A DNA stretch of 64,000 bases from Clostridium sp. UBA699 (GTDB taxonomy: Bacteria > Bacillota > Clostridia > Clostridiales > Clostridiaceae). Shown here one piece after another: positions 7,375 to 16,005 of this stretch; within the stretch, counting starts at the first letter, position 1, and each line of letters opens with the position of its first letter. The notes under the pieces were generated by a model that was not told where the DNA came from, did not search any database, and saw only the letters and a program-made list of their open reading frames with translations. The stretch spans positions 1-64,000 of the forward strand of contig DBML01000032.1 of NCBI GenBank assembly GCA_002298915.1. Direction: 5' to 3'. A program made the position numbers and the translations under genes.

Positions 7375-8679
7375 ATGGAAATGAAAGAAAAAAGGAAGCT
7401 GTCGCTTTTTGAAGCGATCACTCTTGTTGTCGGTGTTGTTATCGGCTCAGGCGTATTCTTCAAACCTGCAAAGGTTTTTGCAGCAGCTGGTGCACCAGGA
7501 CTTGGTATACTTGCTTGGATAGTGGGTGGTATCATAACTGTTGCGGCAGGACTCACAATAGCGGAGCTTGGCTCAGCTATCCCTAAAACAGGTGGTATGT
7601 TTACCTACCTGAAAGTTCTTTACGGAGAAATGGTTGCATTCTTGCTCGGATGGGTACAGACTCTTGTTTACTACCCAGGTACACTTGCAGCGCTTGCAAT
7701 AGTATTTGTCACTCAGGCTACAGTATTCGTACCAATGGACGACATGATGCAGAAGATAGTAGCAATAACTGTTGCAATACTTCTCACAATAGTAAACATC
7801 ATGTCAACTGAACTTGCAGGTAAGCTGCAGGCTGTTGTTACAATTGCAAAGCTTATCCCTATATTCGCTATAATAGTTTTCGGCTTCATAAGCGGACAGG
7901 TTCACAACTACACACCAATGGTTGGAGCTACAAGCTCAGCTGCAGGCTTCGGAGCAGCTATACTCGGAACACTGTGGGCATACGAAGGCTGGGTTAACGT
8001 TGCTAACGTAGCTGGAGAAATCGAAAACCCTTCAAAGAACCTTCCTAAAGCTATAGTAATCGGACTTGCAGTTGTTGCAGTTGCATACGTTGGAATCAAC
8101 GCAGCAATAATCAACGTAATGCCTATGGCTGAAGTTGCAGCTTCAAAGAAAGCGGCTTCAGACGCAGCAGTAATACTCTTCGGACCAATCGGAGCAGCAT
8201 TCATATCAGCAGGTATCATGATATCGATATTCGGCGCTATGAACGGCTTCATACTTGCTGGAGCTAGAGTTCCGCTTGCAATGGCTAAAGAAAACATGAT
8301 GCCATTCAAAGCCTTCTTCGGTAAAGAAACTGCATCAGGAACACCTATAAACGCGCTGATAATCCAGACAGTTATCGCTATCGGATACATCATCACAGGT
8401 TCGTTCGACATGCTTACAAACGTAGTTGTTTTCGCACTTTGGATATTCTTCGTTCTTGCTGTATACGGAGTATTCATACTCAGGAAAAAGCACCCAGAAC
8501 TGACATCAGAATACAAAGTTCCACTTTTCCCTATCACACCTATCGTTGGTATAGTTGGAGGCGGCTACATCCTCGTAAGCACGCTTATGACTGACACTAT
8601 GAACGCAATGATTGGTATAGTTGTTGCACTTGTAGGTATACCTGTATACCTGTGGGTTAAGAAAACAGAAGGCAAATAA
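7375..8679 (+). CDS. APC-family amino acid permease, probable glycine-regulated transporter
   Basis: 434 aa with about 12 hydrophobic helices. The N-terminal GSGVFFKP loop and the later AYEGWVNVANVAGEIENP segment are typical of the L-amino-acid-transporter branch of the APC superfamily (SteT/YfnA-like). The AAGGAGG ribosome binding site lies close to the ATG. The gene is alone between a glycine riboswitch and a perfect terminator, so glycine, or a small amino acid exchanged for it, is the likely substrate (inference from regulation). Codon choice is strongly restricted, with many GCA/GCT, GGA and ATA codons, unlike the neighbours, suggesting high expression. Alternatives are a serine/threonine exchanger or an alanine carrier. 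Confidence 0.92.
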   Translation: MEMKEKRKLSLFEAITLVVGVVIGSGVFFKPAKVFAAAGAPGLGILAWIVGGIITVAAGLTIAELGSAIPKTGGMFTYLKVLYGEMVAFLLGWVQTLVYYPGTLAALAIVFVTQATVFVPMDDMMQKIVAITVAILLTIVNIMSTELAGKLQAVVTIAKLIPIFAIIVFGFISGQVHNYTPMVGATSSAAGFGAAILGTLWAYEGWVNVANVAGEIENPSKNLPKAIVIGLAVVAVAYVGINAAIINVMPMAEVAASKKAASDAAVILFGPIGAAFISAGIMISIFGAMNGFILAGARVPLAMAKENMMPFKAFFGKETASGTPINALIIQTVIAIGYIITGSFDMLTNVVVFALWIFFVLAVYGVFILRKKHPELTSEYKVPLFPITPIVGIVGGGYILVSTLMTDTMNAMIGIVVALVGIPVYLWVKKTEGK

Positions 8680-8693
8680 CAGAGAAAAATTTA

Positions 8694-8725
8694 AGGCAGC
8701 CTGCAGAGATGCAGGCTGCCTTTTT
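8694..8725 (+). terminator. Intrinsic terminator after permease
   Basis: A perfect 11-bp GC-rich stem (8694-8704 with 8711-8721), a 6-nt loop and a TTTTT tail. Confidence 0.93.
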
Positions 8726-8795
8726 ACATGGTATCCCAGGTTACTGAAATATTCCTCTGGGCATAATAAAATAAAATCAGAGGAGATGAGTTGAA

Positions 8796-8969
8796 ATGGA
8801 CGAGAAGATGCTTGAAAACGAAGTGAAAGAAGAGGTCCAGAACATGCTGGGCTGGATTGTAAAAAACAAAAAAGAAGATGACCAGGAGCTCGTCAGGTAT
8901 GGGCACTTCAACGGATTTTCATCCCACTGCTGCCTCAGCTGTGACAGGTGCTGGGGAAAGCTGAAATAG
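8796..8969 (+). CDS. Small Cys-rich hypothetical protein (57 aa)
   Basis: A complete reading frame opens at ATG 8796, preceded by AGGAG at 8781-8785, and stops at TAG 8967-8969. The first ~30 residues are highly charged and probably helical (MDEKMLENEVKEE...). The tail carries HCCLSCDRCWGK, a Cys/His cluster that could bind metal. It is flanked by the permease terminator and by a convergent gene whose stop is 5 nt away, with no other frame competing. I do not recognise a family. Charged residues, a good ribosome binding site and a biased amino-acid pattern support it as a real gene, but no function can be assigned. Confidence 0.55.
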   Translation: MDEKMLENEVKEEVQNMLGWIVKNKKEDDQELVRYGHFNGFSSHCCLSCDRCWGKLK

Positions 8970-8973
8970 AGGT

Positions 8974-9636
8974 TCACTTCCTTGCGCTGAACGAAAGCAT
9001 AAGCTGCGAGGGCAGGTAGAACAGCCATTCGAGAGGCTGTGATATGCTGTTTGATGAAAACGCAAAGCTGAAGAATATGTTCATGTCGCAGAGCATTAGG
9101 AGCCACAAGCCGGCATTGATCAGAACTGCGTTCTTTGCAGGATAGCGTTTGGATTTGCCTGCTAGATAGGCTGTGTGGAGGCTGCAGGCAGTAAGGAAAG
9201 CGTAAAGACAGGCCGATAGGAGCATGGGTTTTCCGCTGATGCCTGATCTGACAACCATAAAACTGGCTGCTGCCATAAATAGGGAGCCTAAGCCAAGGTA
9301 AATAATCGTTTTTGATTCTGCGAATCGGCTGTGCCTGTATATGTAGATCAGCTGAACCACGCAGAAAAGCGAAATTCCGACGGTGTTGAAGCTTGTGAAA
9401 AGCAGAAAATAATCTGCACATATCGTGACTAGCATTGCCGCCTTGAGAAGGGCGGCATCTCTTTTTTCATAGCTTGCATTTCCCGTCATCAGGGCGTTGG
9501 AAAAGCACAGAAGGACAGAAGCATACTTCAGCATGTCTGACATTGCTCCATACTTACCAGCACCGAAAAAGTCAAGGTATAGGAAGGATATATAAAGGGC
9601 TGCTATTGGCAGGAGGACCCAGGTCTTCCTATTCAT
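8974..9636 (-). CDS. Polytopic membrane protein, possibly YhhN/TMEM86-like
   Basis: 220 aa, with six to eight hydrophobic segments. The segment ADYFLLFT...VVQLIYIYR recalls the YhhN/lysoplasmalogenase (TMEM86) membrane family, but the resemblance is weak. The start at 9636 (MNRKTWV) is chosen because GGTGGAG lies about 9 nt upstream on this strand; it overlaps the end of the EamA gene by 8 nt, implying translational coupling. The longer in-frame extension (to 9702) would overlap further and lacks a ribosome binding site. Function unknown. Confidence 0.7.
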   Translation of the reverse strand: MNRKTWVLLPIAALYISFLYLDFFGAGKYGAMSDMLKYASVLLCFSNALMTGNASYEKRDAALLKAAMLVTICADYFLLFTSFNTVGISLFCVVQLIYIYRHSRFAESKTIIYLGLGSLFMAAASFMVVRSGISGKPMLLSACLYAFLTACSLHTAYLAGKSKRYPAKNAVLINAGLWLLMLCDMNIFFSFAFSSNSISQPLEWLFYLPSQLMLSFSARK

Positions 9637-10552
9637 CTTGTGAAGCTCCACCGAAATAGCTTGTGCCCCATACTCCTGCAAGTATAAGCGCTGCACCTGC
9701 AAGGTGGTACCAGAAGAAAGGCTCGTTCATGAACGCAACGCCTGCCAGTATCGATACTATAGTTGAAAGGTTTGAAAAAACTGCGTTTTCCGACGCCTTT
9801 ATCTTCGAGAGCGAATAGTTTATGAGAAGGAAAGCTACGGAAGATGACAGAACTCCGAGGTAGAGTATGGACAAGCTGAAGTTTGGGTCAGCGAATAGGC
9901 TGAAATAGCTTGAAAGGCTGTTATCACGAACATGGCCGGCAACCGAAATCCCATTGAAAAGCACAGCACCGAAGGCCATCATGAAATAAGTTATTTCCAT
10001 AGGAGTGAAGTCCGTGGAAAGCTTCCTTGACAGAATGTTGTATACTGCCGCGGCCAAGACTGCAAGAAGAAGGAAGCCAGTTCCAGCTATGCTGACCGTT
10101 CCTGTAGAGGCAGAAGAGCTTCCCAGGATGATAATAAGCATGACTCCGGCTACAGACAGGATTATAAACACAACCTGTATCGCAGAAGGAATTTCCTTCA
10201 AAAACCAGGCTGCAAGGACCGCCACAAATATCGGTATGAGGGCGAGCATTATACCGGCCTGAAGCGTGGAGCCGAATTTTATCCCGTAGGTTTCGCAAAT
10301 GAAATAAAGGAAGGGATGGGTGAAGCTAAGCAGAAACAGGGACTTCAAAGGTTTGTTCCTGTAATCGATCCTTATGATGCCCAAGAGAGCCATCAGGGAC
10401 AATGTGAGGAAGGCTGCTCCGAACCTGAAGGAGAGCAGCTCGAAAGGGCCTGCTGCTTCCAATGCTTTTTTTGAAAACATGAAGCTGAAGCCGAATATTA
10501 TTGATGCGGCAATGCATGACATGTAGGGCTTGAATTTCTTATTGTTGAGCAT
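9629..10552 (-). CDS. EamA/DMT-family transporter
   Basis: 307 aa with ten predicted membrane helices in two EamA repeats (about residues 10-145 and 160-300). The N-terminal IIFGFSFMFSKKAL and the GVWGTSYF end are typical drug/metabolite-transporter features. The start at 10552 (MLNNKKFK) follows GGAGGA by about 6 nt; a longer in-frame version reaching 10627 would run through the yedF terminator. It is likely cotranscribed with the overlapping downstream membrane protein, from a promoter in the AT-rich stretch just after that terminator. The substrate cannot be told from the sequence. Confidence 0.88.
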   Translation of the reverse strand: MLNNKKFKPYMSCIAASIIFGFSFMFSKKALEAAGPFELLSFRFGAAFLTLSLMALLGIIRIDYRNKPLKSLFLLSFTHPFLYFICETYGIKFGSTLQAGIMLALIPIFVAVLAAWFLKEIPSAIQVVFIILSVAGVMLIIILGSSSASTGTVSIAGTGFLLLAVLAAAVYNILSRKLSTDFTPMEITYFMMAFGAVLFNGISVAGHVRDNSLSSYFSLFADPNFSLSILYLGVLSSSVAFLLINYSLSKIKASENAVFSNLSTIVSILAGVAFMNEPFFWYHLAGAALILAGVWGTSYFGGASQDE

Positions 10553-10591
10553 GTTGATCCTCCGTTGAATATGTAAACTATATAATATTAT

Positions 10592-10623
10592 ATAAAAAAC
10601 AGGGCCGGAATTCCAGCCCTGTT
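10592..10623 (-). terminator. Intrinsic terminator after yedF
   Basis: On the minus strand AACAGGGC pairs with GCCCTGTT (10598-10605 with 10616-10623), followed by TTTTTTATA. It separates yedF from the EamA gene. Confidence 0.85.
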
Positions 10624-10630
10624 GCATTTC

Positions 10631-11212
10631 TTACAGCTTTATTGTGTTTGTTGCTGTGTTCATCTTTTCTACAATGGTGTACATGTTGCTTATTTCCCCG
10701 ACTGCAAGTTTTTCCTTTAGCCCGTAAAAGTCCAAGCAGGTGCCGCAGCAGAACACATTGACGCCTTTCTCTGAAATGTCCCTTATGCTGGAAAGACAGT
10801 CGGAGCCCTCAACAGCAAGCTTAACCCCGCCGTTGATGAAAATAATATCCGAAGGGAGCCTGTCGCTCTCTGACAAAGCGTACAGGTAGCTCTTCATCAG
10901 CAATGTTCCAAGTTCGTCGTCTCCCAGCCCAAGCTTGTCGTTTCCTATCATTATGACGAGCTTTTCTTCAGAAAAGGACATAGGTTTGCAGGCGCAGGAA
11001 GCTTTGGTTATCTTGATGTAGTACAGGCCATCCTTCAGCTCGGATGAATAATCGTAACCGCTGCTCTGTGCGAACTTCGATATGTTTGAGTTTGCAACTT
11101 CGTTGTCGACTATTACGGTAGCTTCGCCTTCTACAAGCGAATCGAAGTATTTTTTTGTTGTTATTACCGGAAGAGGACATTTCAGGCCTTTGCAATCTAT
11201 TATTTGTTCCAT
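10631..11212 (-). CDS. yedF: Selenium metabolism protein YedF
   Basis: 193 aa, two domains. Residues 1-70 are a TusA/SirA-like domain with the CxxCPxP-type signature CKGLKCPLPV. Residues about 80-193 are a DsrE-like domain with the Cys-rich FCCGTCLDFYG. This two-domain form matches YedF, a protein tied phylogenetically to selenium use and thought to handle selenium or persulfide sulfur. The ribosome binding site AAGGTGG lies just upstream of the ATG. It is transcribed alone, with a terminator behind it. With the YgeY-like hydrolase nearby, it suggests that the organism makes selenoproteins, although no in-frame TGA selenocysteine gene was seen here. Confidence 0.9.
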   Translation of the reverse strand: MEQIIDCKGLKCPLPVITTKKYFDSLVEGEATVIVDNEVANSNISKFAQSSGYDYSSELKDGLYYIKITKASCACKPMSFSEEKLVIMIGNDKLGLGDDELGTLLMKSYLYALSESDRLPSDIIFINGGVKLAVEGSDCLSSIRDISEKGVNVFCCGTCLDFYGLKEKLAVGEISNMYTIVEKMNTATNTIKL

Positions 11213-11447
11213 CTTATTACCACCTTTCTTTCATATAAGATTATAGCATTAATAACCGTAGCGGATGTATCCTATAAAAAAATGAAATAGATATAGAGTT
11301 AAGCATTACGGGGACTTATTGCTTCATACAAAATTAATAATCAGAAAATTCAATCTAATAGGGCAAACACCTTAATTTGTGGTATCATTAATAAGGTTAT
11401 AGAGGACTTATATTTTCATAGCGTACATAATAGAAAGGATTTGAAAT

Positions 11448-12851
11448 ATGGACACATTCATATTCATCGTTACTGCAATCATACAACTATCTGTCTTTCT
11501 CGTATTCGGATATTTCTTTTTCATTTCTCTGTTCGGATTGTACAAGAAAAAAGATGACGGAGCAAAAAAATGCATTCCAGAGAAGAAATTCGCAATGGTC
11601 GTTGCTGCCCACAACGAGGAGGTCGTTGTAGGCAACATCATAGAAAGCCTCAATGCGCTTGACTACCCGAGAGATCTTTACGATATAATGATAATCGCAG
11701 ACAACTGCTCAGACAGGACCGCAGAAATTTCGAGGGAACACGAGGGTGCCATGGTCTTCGAGAGATTCGTCTCCGACAAGAAAGGCAAGGGCTATGCTCT
11801 TGAATGGATGTTCGACAAGATATTCAACATGGAGACCAAGTACGACGCCATATGCATATTCGATGCAGACAACATAATAGACAAAGACTTCCTTAAAGAG
11901 ATGAACTACAAGCTCAAGAGCGGCTACAAGGTTGTACAGGGCTATCTCGACAGCAAGAACCCGCATGATTCCTGGGTAACCGAGAGCTACGCAATTTCCT
12001 ACTGGGCCGCAAACAGGCTTTTTCAGCTAGGCAGGAACAACCTCGGTCTTTCAAACCAGATAGGCGGAACAGGCTTCTGCATGGACACAGAGACTCTCAA
12101 AAAGATGGGCTGGGGAGCCACCTGTCTCACTGAAGACCTCGAATTCACTTGCAAGCTTGTGCTGAACGGGGAAAAAGTCGGCTGGGCTCACGACGCCATA
12201 GTCTACGACGAGAAGCCATTAACGCTTAAGCAGTCCTGGCATCAGAGAAAAAGATGGATGCAGGGCTTCTCGGACGTTTCATCGAGGTTTTTTGGAAAGC
12301 TTATGAAGAAAGCGATAAACGACAGGGATTTCCTGGCATTCGATTGCGCTGTCTACACGATACAGCCTTTCCTCTATGTTGCCCTTGGAATAACGGGGCT
12401 GCTCACTCTTCTGCAGATCAACACTGAGAACGGCATGAGCATATTCGTTATCAGCGAATTCTTCGCTCCGTGGGTATGGAAGGTTTTCAGCATTTTCCAG
12501 TTCCTCTTCACTCCATTCGTTGTTTCGCTGGAGGGCAGGCTTTCGAAGAAAATGATCGGAGTCTTCGGTCTTTATTCGCTTAACGTTGTGCTTTTCCCGA
12601 TGTACTTCGGTGATCATGCCAAGGTAGTTCCTGTGGTAACTGCCTACGTTCTGTACTTCATGGCTTTCATAGCCGTGCTTTTCATCATAGACAGAAAGTA
12701 CTCGCTGAGGACCTTCATAAGGTATCTGCTTTTCGGTTTCTACACTCTGACATGGATACCTATAAGCATACAGGGGATCATAGACAAGAACAAGAAGGAA
12801 TGGAGCCATACTCAGCATACAAGACAGATACGAATCCACGAAATGGAATAA
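11448..12851 (+). CDS. Membrane-anchored family 2 glycosyltransferase
   Basis: 467 aa. An N-terminal membrane helix (about 5-35) precedes a GT-A catalytic domain with AAHNEE, ADNCSDRT, the DxD motif in FDADN, GGTGF, TED and HQRKRW (the QxxRW signature of processive synthases). Four or so C-terminal membrane helices follow (about 300-450). This resembles the chitin/hyaluronan/cellulose synthase-like GT2 group, which extrudes or builds a polysaccharide from nucleotide sugars at the inner membrane. The ribosome binding site is GAAAGGAT and a terminator follows directly, so it is a single-gene unit. The product and donor are unknown; no PilZ domain or partner subunit is visible. Confidence 0.88.
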   Translation: MDTFIFIVTAIIQLSVFLVFGYFFFISLFGLYKKKDDGAKKCIPEKKFAMVVAAHNEEVVVGNIIESLNALDYPRDLYDIMIIADNCSDRTAEISREHEGAMVFERFVSDKKGKGYALEWMFDKIFNMETKYDAICIFDADNIIDKDFLKEMNYKLKSGYKVVQGYLDSKNPHDSWVTESYAISYWAANRLFQLGRNNLGLSNQIGGTGFCMDTETLKKMGWGATCLTEDLEFTCKLVLNGEKVGWAHDAIVYDEKPLTLKQSWHQRKRWMQGFSDVSSRFFGKLMKKAINDRDFLAFDCAVYTIQPFLYVALGITGLLTLLQINTENGMSIFVISEFFAPWVWKVFSIFQFLFTPFVVSLEGRLSKKMIGVFGLYSLNVVLFPMYFGDHAKVVPVVTAYVLYFMAFIAVLFIIDRKYSLRTFIRYLLFGFYTLTWIPISIQGIIDKNKKEWSHTQHTRQIRIHEME

Positions 12852-12861
12852 TGGATTTTGC

Positions 12862-12898
12862 ACTGCCGTTTGAGATATTTTTCTCGGACGGCAGTTTT
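12862..12898 (+). terminator. Intrinsic terminator after glycosyltransferase
   Basis: ACTGCCGT (12862-12869) pairs with ACGGCAGT (12888-12895), with an inner TGAGA/TTCTC extension and a TTTT tail. Confidence 0.85.
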
Positions 12899-12963
12899 GA
12901 TATTGATAAAACTCTTTGAATGTATGAAAATAGAAGTAGTTATTCAATTTAGGGGTGAGCTAA

Positions 12964-14997
12964 ATGCAGAACAGTTCAATATCAGATGCCATGACTATCA
13001 AACTTGACCCGGTACTGCCGGACTATCCCGAATTTGAAAAAGATAAAAGAAGGGCCCCGGACAGAGGTTTCACTCTGACGAAGGCTCAGACCGAGATTGC
13101 GCTTATGAACGCTCTTAGGTACATACCTGAGGAGCTGCACGATGCGCTGGCAGGAGAATTCCTGGAAGAGCTCATGACCAGGGGGAGGATATACGGCTAT
13201 AGGTTCAGGCCTGAGGGGAAGATTTACGGCAAGCCTATCGATGAGTACAAGGGTAAGTGCCTGGAAGGAAAGGCTTTCCAGGTTATGATAGACAACAACC
13301 TGGATTTCGACGTAGCCCTCTATCCTTACGAGCTCGTTACTTACGGCGAGACAGGTCAGGTATGCCAGAACTGGATGCAGTACAGGCTGATCATGAAGTA
13401 TCTCCAGGAGATGACAGACGAACAGACACTTGTTATAGAGTCTGGCCATCCTCTGGGACTTTTCAGGTCGAAAAAGGATGCTCCGAGGATCATAATGACA
13501 AATGCAATGATGGTGGGCATGTTCGACAACCATAAGGACTGGCACTACGCAATGCAGATGGGCGTGGCGAACTACGGGCAGATGACGGCAGGAGGGTTCA
13601 TGTACATAGGTCCGCAGGGGATAGTGCACGGAACCTTCAACACAATACTCAATGCGGGGAGGATGAAGCTGGGCATAGGTAACGATGATGACCTTGCGGG
13701 TCACATGTTCGTATCTTCAGGCCTTGGAGGTATGAGCGGCGCTCAGCCGAAAGCTGTAGAGATCGCAGGAGGAGTCGGAATCATTGCAGAAGTCGATTAT
13801 TCGAGGATAAAGACCAGGCTTGACCAGGGCTGGGTAGGCATGGCTTCTTCGGATCTTTCTGAGGTTTTCAGGCTTGCTAAGGAATATGCCGCCAAAAGGG
13901 AGTCTGCTTCCATAGCATACATCGGCAACATTGTTGACCTTCTCCAGTATGCAGTCGAGAAGAATATCCATATCGAGCTGCTGTCAGACCAGACATCCTG
14001 CCATGCCGCATACGAAGGGGGATACTGCCCTCAGGGTGTAACCTTCGAGGAGAGGACAAGGCTCCTCAAAGAGGACCGTGAAGAGTTCTGCAGGCTGGTA
14101 GACAAAAGCCTTAAGAAACATTTTGAAATGATCAAGGCTCTTGTCGGCAAAGGAACCTATTTCTTCGACTACGGCAACTCCTTCATGAAGGCTGTATATG
14201 ACGCAGGAGTAAAAGAAATCTCCAGGAACGGCGTAGACGAGAAGGACGGCTTCATCTTCCCTTCATATGTTGAAGATATTATGGGCCCCGAGCTCTTTGA
14301 TTACGGATACGGTCCTTTCAGGTGGGTATGCCTTAGCAGGAAACATGAAGACCTCATCAAGACGGACAATGCAGCGATGCAGTGCATCGATCCTGACAGA
14401 AGGGCGCAGGACCGAGACAACTATGCATGGATACGAGATGCAGAGAAAAACGGTCTTGTAGTGGGAACCGAAGCAAGAATACTATATCAGGATGCAAAGG
14501 GCAGGATGGACATTGCCCTTAAGTTCAACGATATGGTGAGGAACGGAGAAATCGGGCCTGTCATGCTAGGCAGAGACCATCACGACGTAAGCGGAACCGA
14601 TTCCCCTTTCAGGGAAACATCAAACATTAAGGACGGAAGCAACATAATGGCCGACATGGCCGTGCAGTGCTATGCGGGAAACGCGGCAAGGGGAATGAGC
14701 CTTGTTACTCTTCACAACGGCGGCGGAGTAGGGATCGGCAAGTCGGTAAACGGAGGTTTCGGACTTGTACTGGACGGCAGCGAAAGGGTAGATGCAATAA
14801 TTCGTTCATCAATGGCATGGGACGTGATGGGCGGAGTTGCAAGACGAGCCTGGGCAAGGAACGGAAACTCGATAACGACAAGCATTGAATATAACATGGA
14901 AAACAGGGGCACGGACCACATCACCCTTCCGTTCATACCGGATGAAAAGCTGGTGGCTGAGTCTGTAGAGAAAGCGTTTGAAAAGCACATAAAATAA
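12964..14997 (+). CDS. hutU: Urocanate hydratase
   Basis: 677 aa, matching the longer (~675 aa) urocanase class found in anaerobic Firmicutes. It converts urocanate to imidazolonepropionate in histidine degradation, using a tightly bound NAD+. Typical segments include the glycine-rich GGFMYIGPQGIVHG, SGLGGMSGAQPKA, the Cys-containing SDQTSCHAAY, and LHNGGGVGIG near the C-terminus. The ribosome binding site AGGGGTGAG is close to the ATG. No other hut gene is adjacent; rluB follows 19 nt later, which looks like position rather than function. It implies that histidine (to glutamate) feeds fermentation together with the glutamate dehydrogenase further on. Confidence 0.96.
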   Translation: MQNSSISDAMTIKLDPVLPDYPEFEKDKRRAPDRGFTLTKAQTEIALMNALRYIPEELHDALAGEFLEELMTRGRIYGYRFRPEGKIYGKPIDEYKGKCLEGKAFQVMIDNNLDFDVALYPYELVTYGETGQVCQNWMQYRLIMKYLQEMTDEQTLVIESGHPLGLFRSKKDAPRIIMTNAMMVGMFDNHKDWHYAMQMGVANYGQMTAGGFMYIGPQGIVHGTFNTILNAGRMKLGIGNDDDLAGHMFVSSGLGGMSGAQPKAVEIAGGVGIIAEVDYSRIKTRLDQGWVGMASSDLSEVFRLAKEYAAKRESASIAYIGNIVDLLQYAVEKNIHIELLSDQTSCHAAYEGGYCPQGVTFEERTRLLKEDREEFCRLVDKSLKKHFEMIKALVGKGTYFFDYGNSFMKAVYDAGVKEISRNGVDEKDGFIFPSYVEDIMGPELFDYGYGPFRWVCLSRKHEDLIKTDNAAMQCIDPDRRAQDRDNYAWIRDAEKNGLVVGTEARILYQDAKGRMDIALKFNDMVRNGEIGPVMLGRDHHDVSGTDSPFRETSNIKDGSNIMADMAVQCYAGNAARGMSLVTLHNGGGVGIGKSVNGGFGLVLDGSERVDAIIRSSMAWDVMGGVARRAWARNGNSITTSIEYNMENRGTDHITLPFIPDEKLVAESVEKAFEKHIK

Positions 14998-15016
14998 AAA
15001 TGGTCAGGTGAGAAGA

Positions 15017-15715
15017 ATGGAAAGATTGCAAAAATACATGGCACGCTGCGGTGCGGCATCAAGAAGGAGATCTGAGGAGCTGATTGCCGAAGGAAGGGTC
15101 GCTGTGAACGGTAAGACAGTAACAGAGCTTGGTTTCAAGGTGGCTGAAGGCGACAGCGTAACGCTAGACGGAAAGACTCTTCTTCCGGAATCCCGAAAAG
15201 TTTACATTGCACTTAACAAACCCGTTGGCTATGTATCTACCGTTAAGGATGAGAGGGGACGGAAAACGCTTCTCGACCTTGTGGACGTCCCGGAAAGGAT
15301 ATACCCTATCGGCAGGCTGGACTATGACACATCGGGCCTCATTCTTCTGACTAACGACGGTGAAATCTACAACAAGGTCATCCATCCCAGGGAAGAGAAG
15401 AACAAGGTCTACATTGCGCTTGTCCAAGGAATCCTCTCAAAGGAAGAGGTCAGGTCCTTCGAGACCGGGCTGGAAATCGAGGGTTACTTGACTTCCCCTG
15501 CCGAACTCAAGACGAAGCGAATACTGGGCAGAAATGCCGAAATTGAGATAACGATACACGAAGGCAGGAACAGGCAGGTCAGGAAGATGTGCGAAAAAAT
15601 CGGCCATCCTGTAATCACTCTGAAAAGGGTAAGCATAGGAAGGATTGCTCTGGGAGACCTGCCGGCCGGAAAATGGAGATACCTAACAGAAAAGGAAGTC
15701 GAACAGCTGAAATGA
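15017..15715 (+). CDS. rluB: rRNA large-subunit pseudouridine synthase RluB-type
   Basis: 232 aa. It has an N-terminal S4 RNA-binding domain (MERLQKYMARCGAASRR...) and an RsuA/RluB-type catalytic domain with GRLDYDTSGLILLTNDG, whose Asp is the nucleophile region, and NRQVRKMCEKIGHPV near the end. It isomerises a uridine in 23S rRNA. The start at 15017 follows AGGTGAG; a GTG at 15008 overlaps that ribosome binding site and is less likely. The small DUF4264 gene follows 19 nt later. Confidence 0.93.
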   Translation: MERLQKYMARCGAASRRRSEELIAEGRVAVNGKTVTELGFKVAEGDSVTLDGKTLLPESRKVYIALNKPVGYVSTVKDERGRKTLLDLVDVPERIYPIGRLDYDTSGLILLTNDGEIYNKVIHPREEKNKVYIALVQGILSKEEVRSFETGLEIEGYLTSPAELKTKRILGRNAEIEITIHEGRNRQVRKMCEKIGHPVITLKRVSIGRIALGDLPAGKWRYLTEKEVEQLK

Positions 15716-15734
15716 TACAAGATGAGGAGATAAA

Positions 15735-15908
15735 ATGAAGGAGAAATATGAATTAATCGCTTCAAAAGAATTCAATAAATCCGAAGACATGTACAAGGTT
15801 GTTGATTTTTTCAACAAGACACTGAGAGACATGAAGCTCACTTTCGGCTTGTCAGAACGGGACGGCGTCCAGATAATCAGCATATACAAACTTACAGAAA
15901 CTGCATAG
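15735..15908 (+). CDS. DUF4264 (YpmA-like) small protein
   Basis: 57 aa, starting at ATG 15735 after GAGGAG and ending at TAG 15906-15908. The sequence EDMYKVVDFFNKTLRD and MKLTFGLSERDG matches the pattern of the B. subtilis YpmA/DUF4264 family in size and order: a short N-terminal strand, a helix with DLYKIVD-like residues, then an FGL strand. It sits directly behind rluB and is likely cotranscribed. The family has no established function. Confidence 0.75.
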   Translation: MKEKYELIASKEFNKSEDMYKVVDFFNKTLRDMKLTFGLSERDGVQIISIYKLTETA

Positions 15909-16005
15909 TCCAGACAATTGAAAGATGGGTTGATATTTTCTGCAATCGATGATAAAATGAAGTAAATATTGCATTTATTCCGAAGGAATAGAAAGGAACG
16001 GATTT

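Noticed and set aside
13257..13535. Long alternative frames inside hutU, mutL and other genes
   Set aside because: They lack ribosome binding sites and family resemblance and are fully overlapped by well-supported genes.
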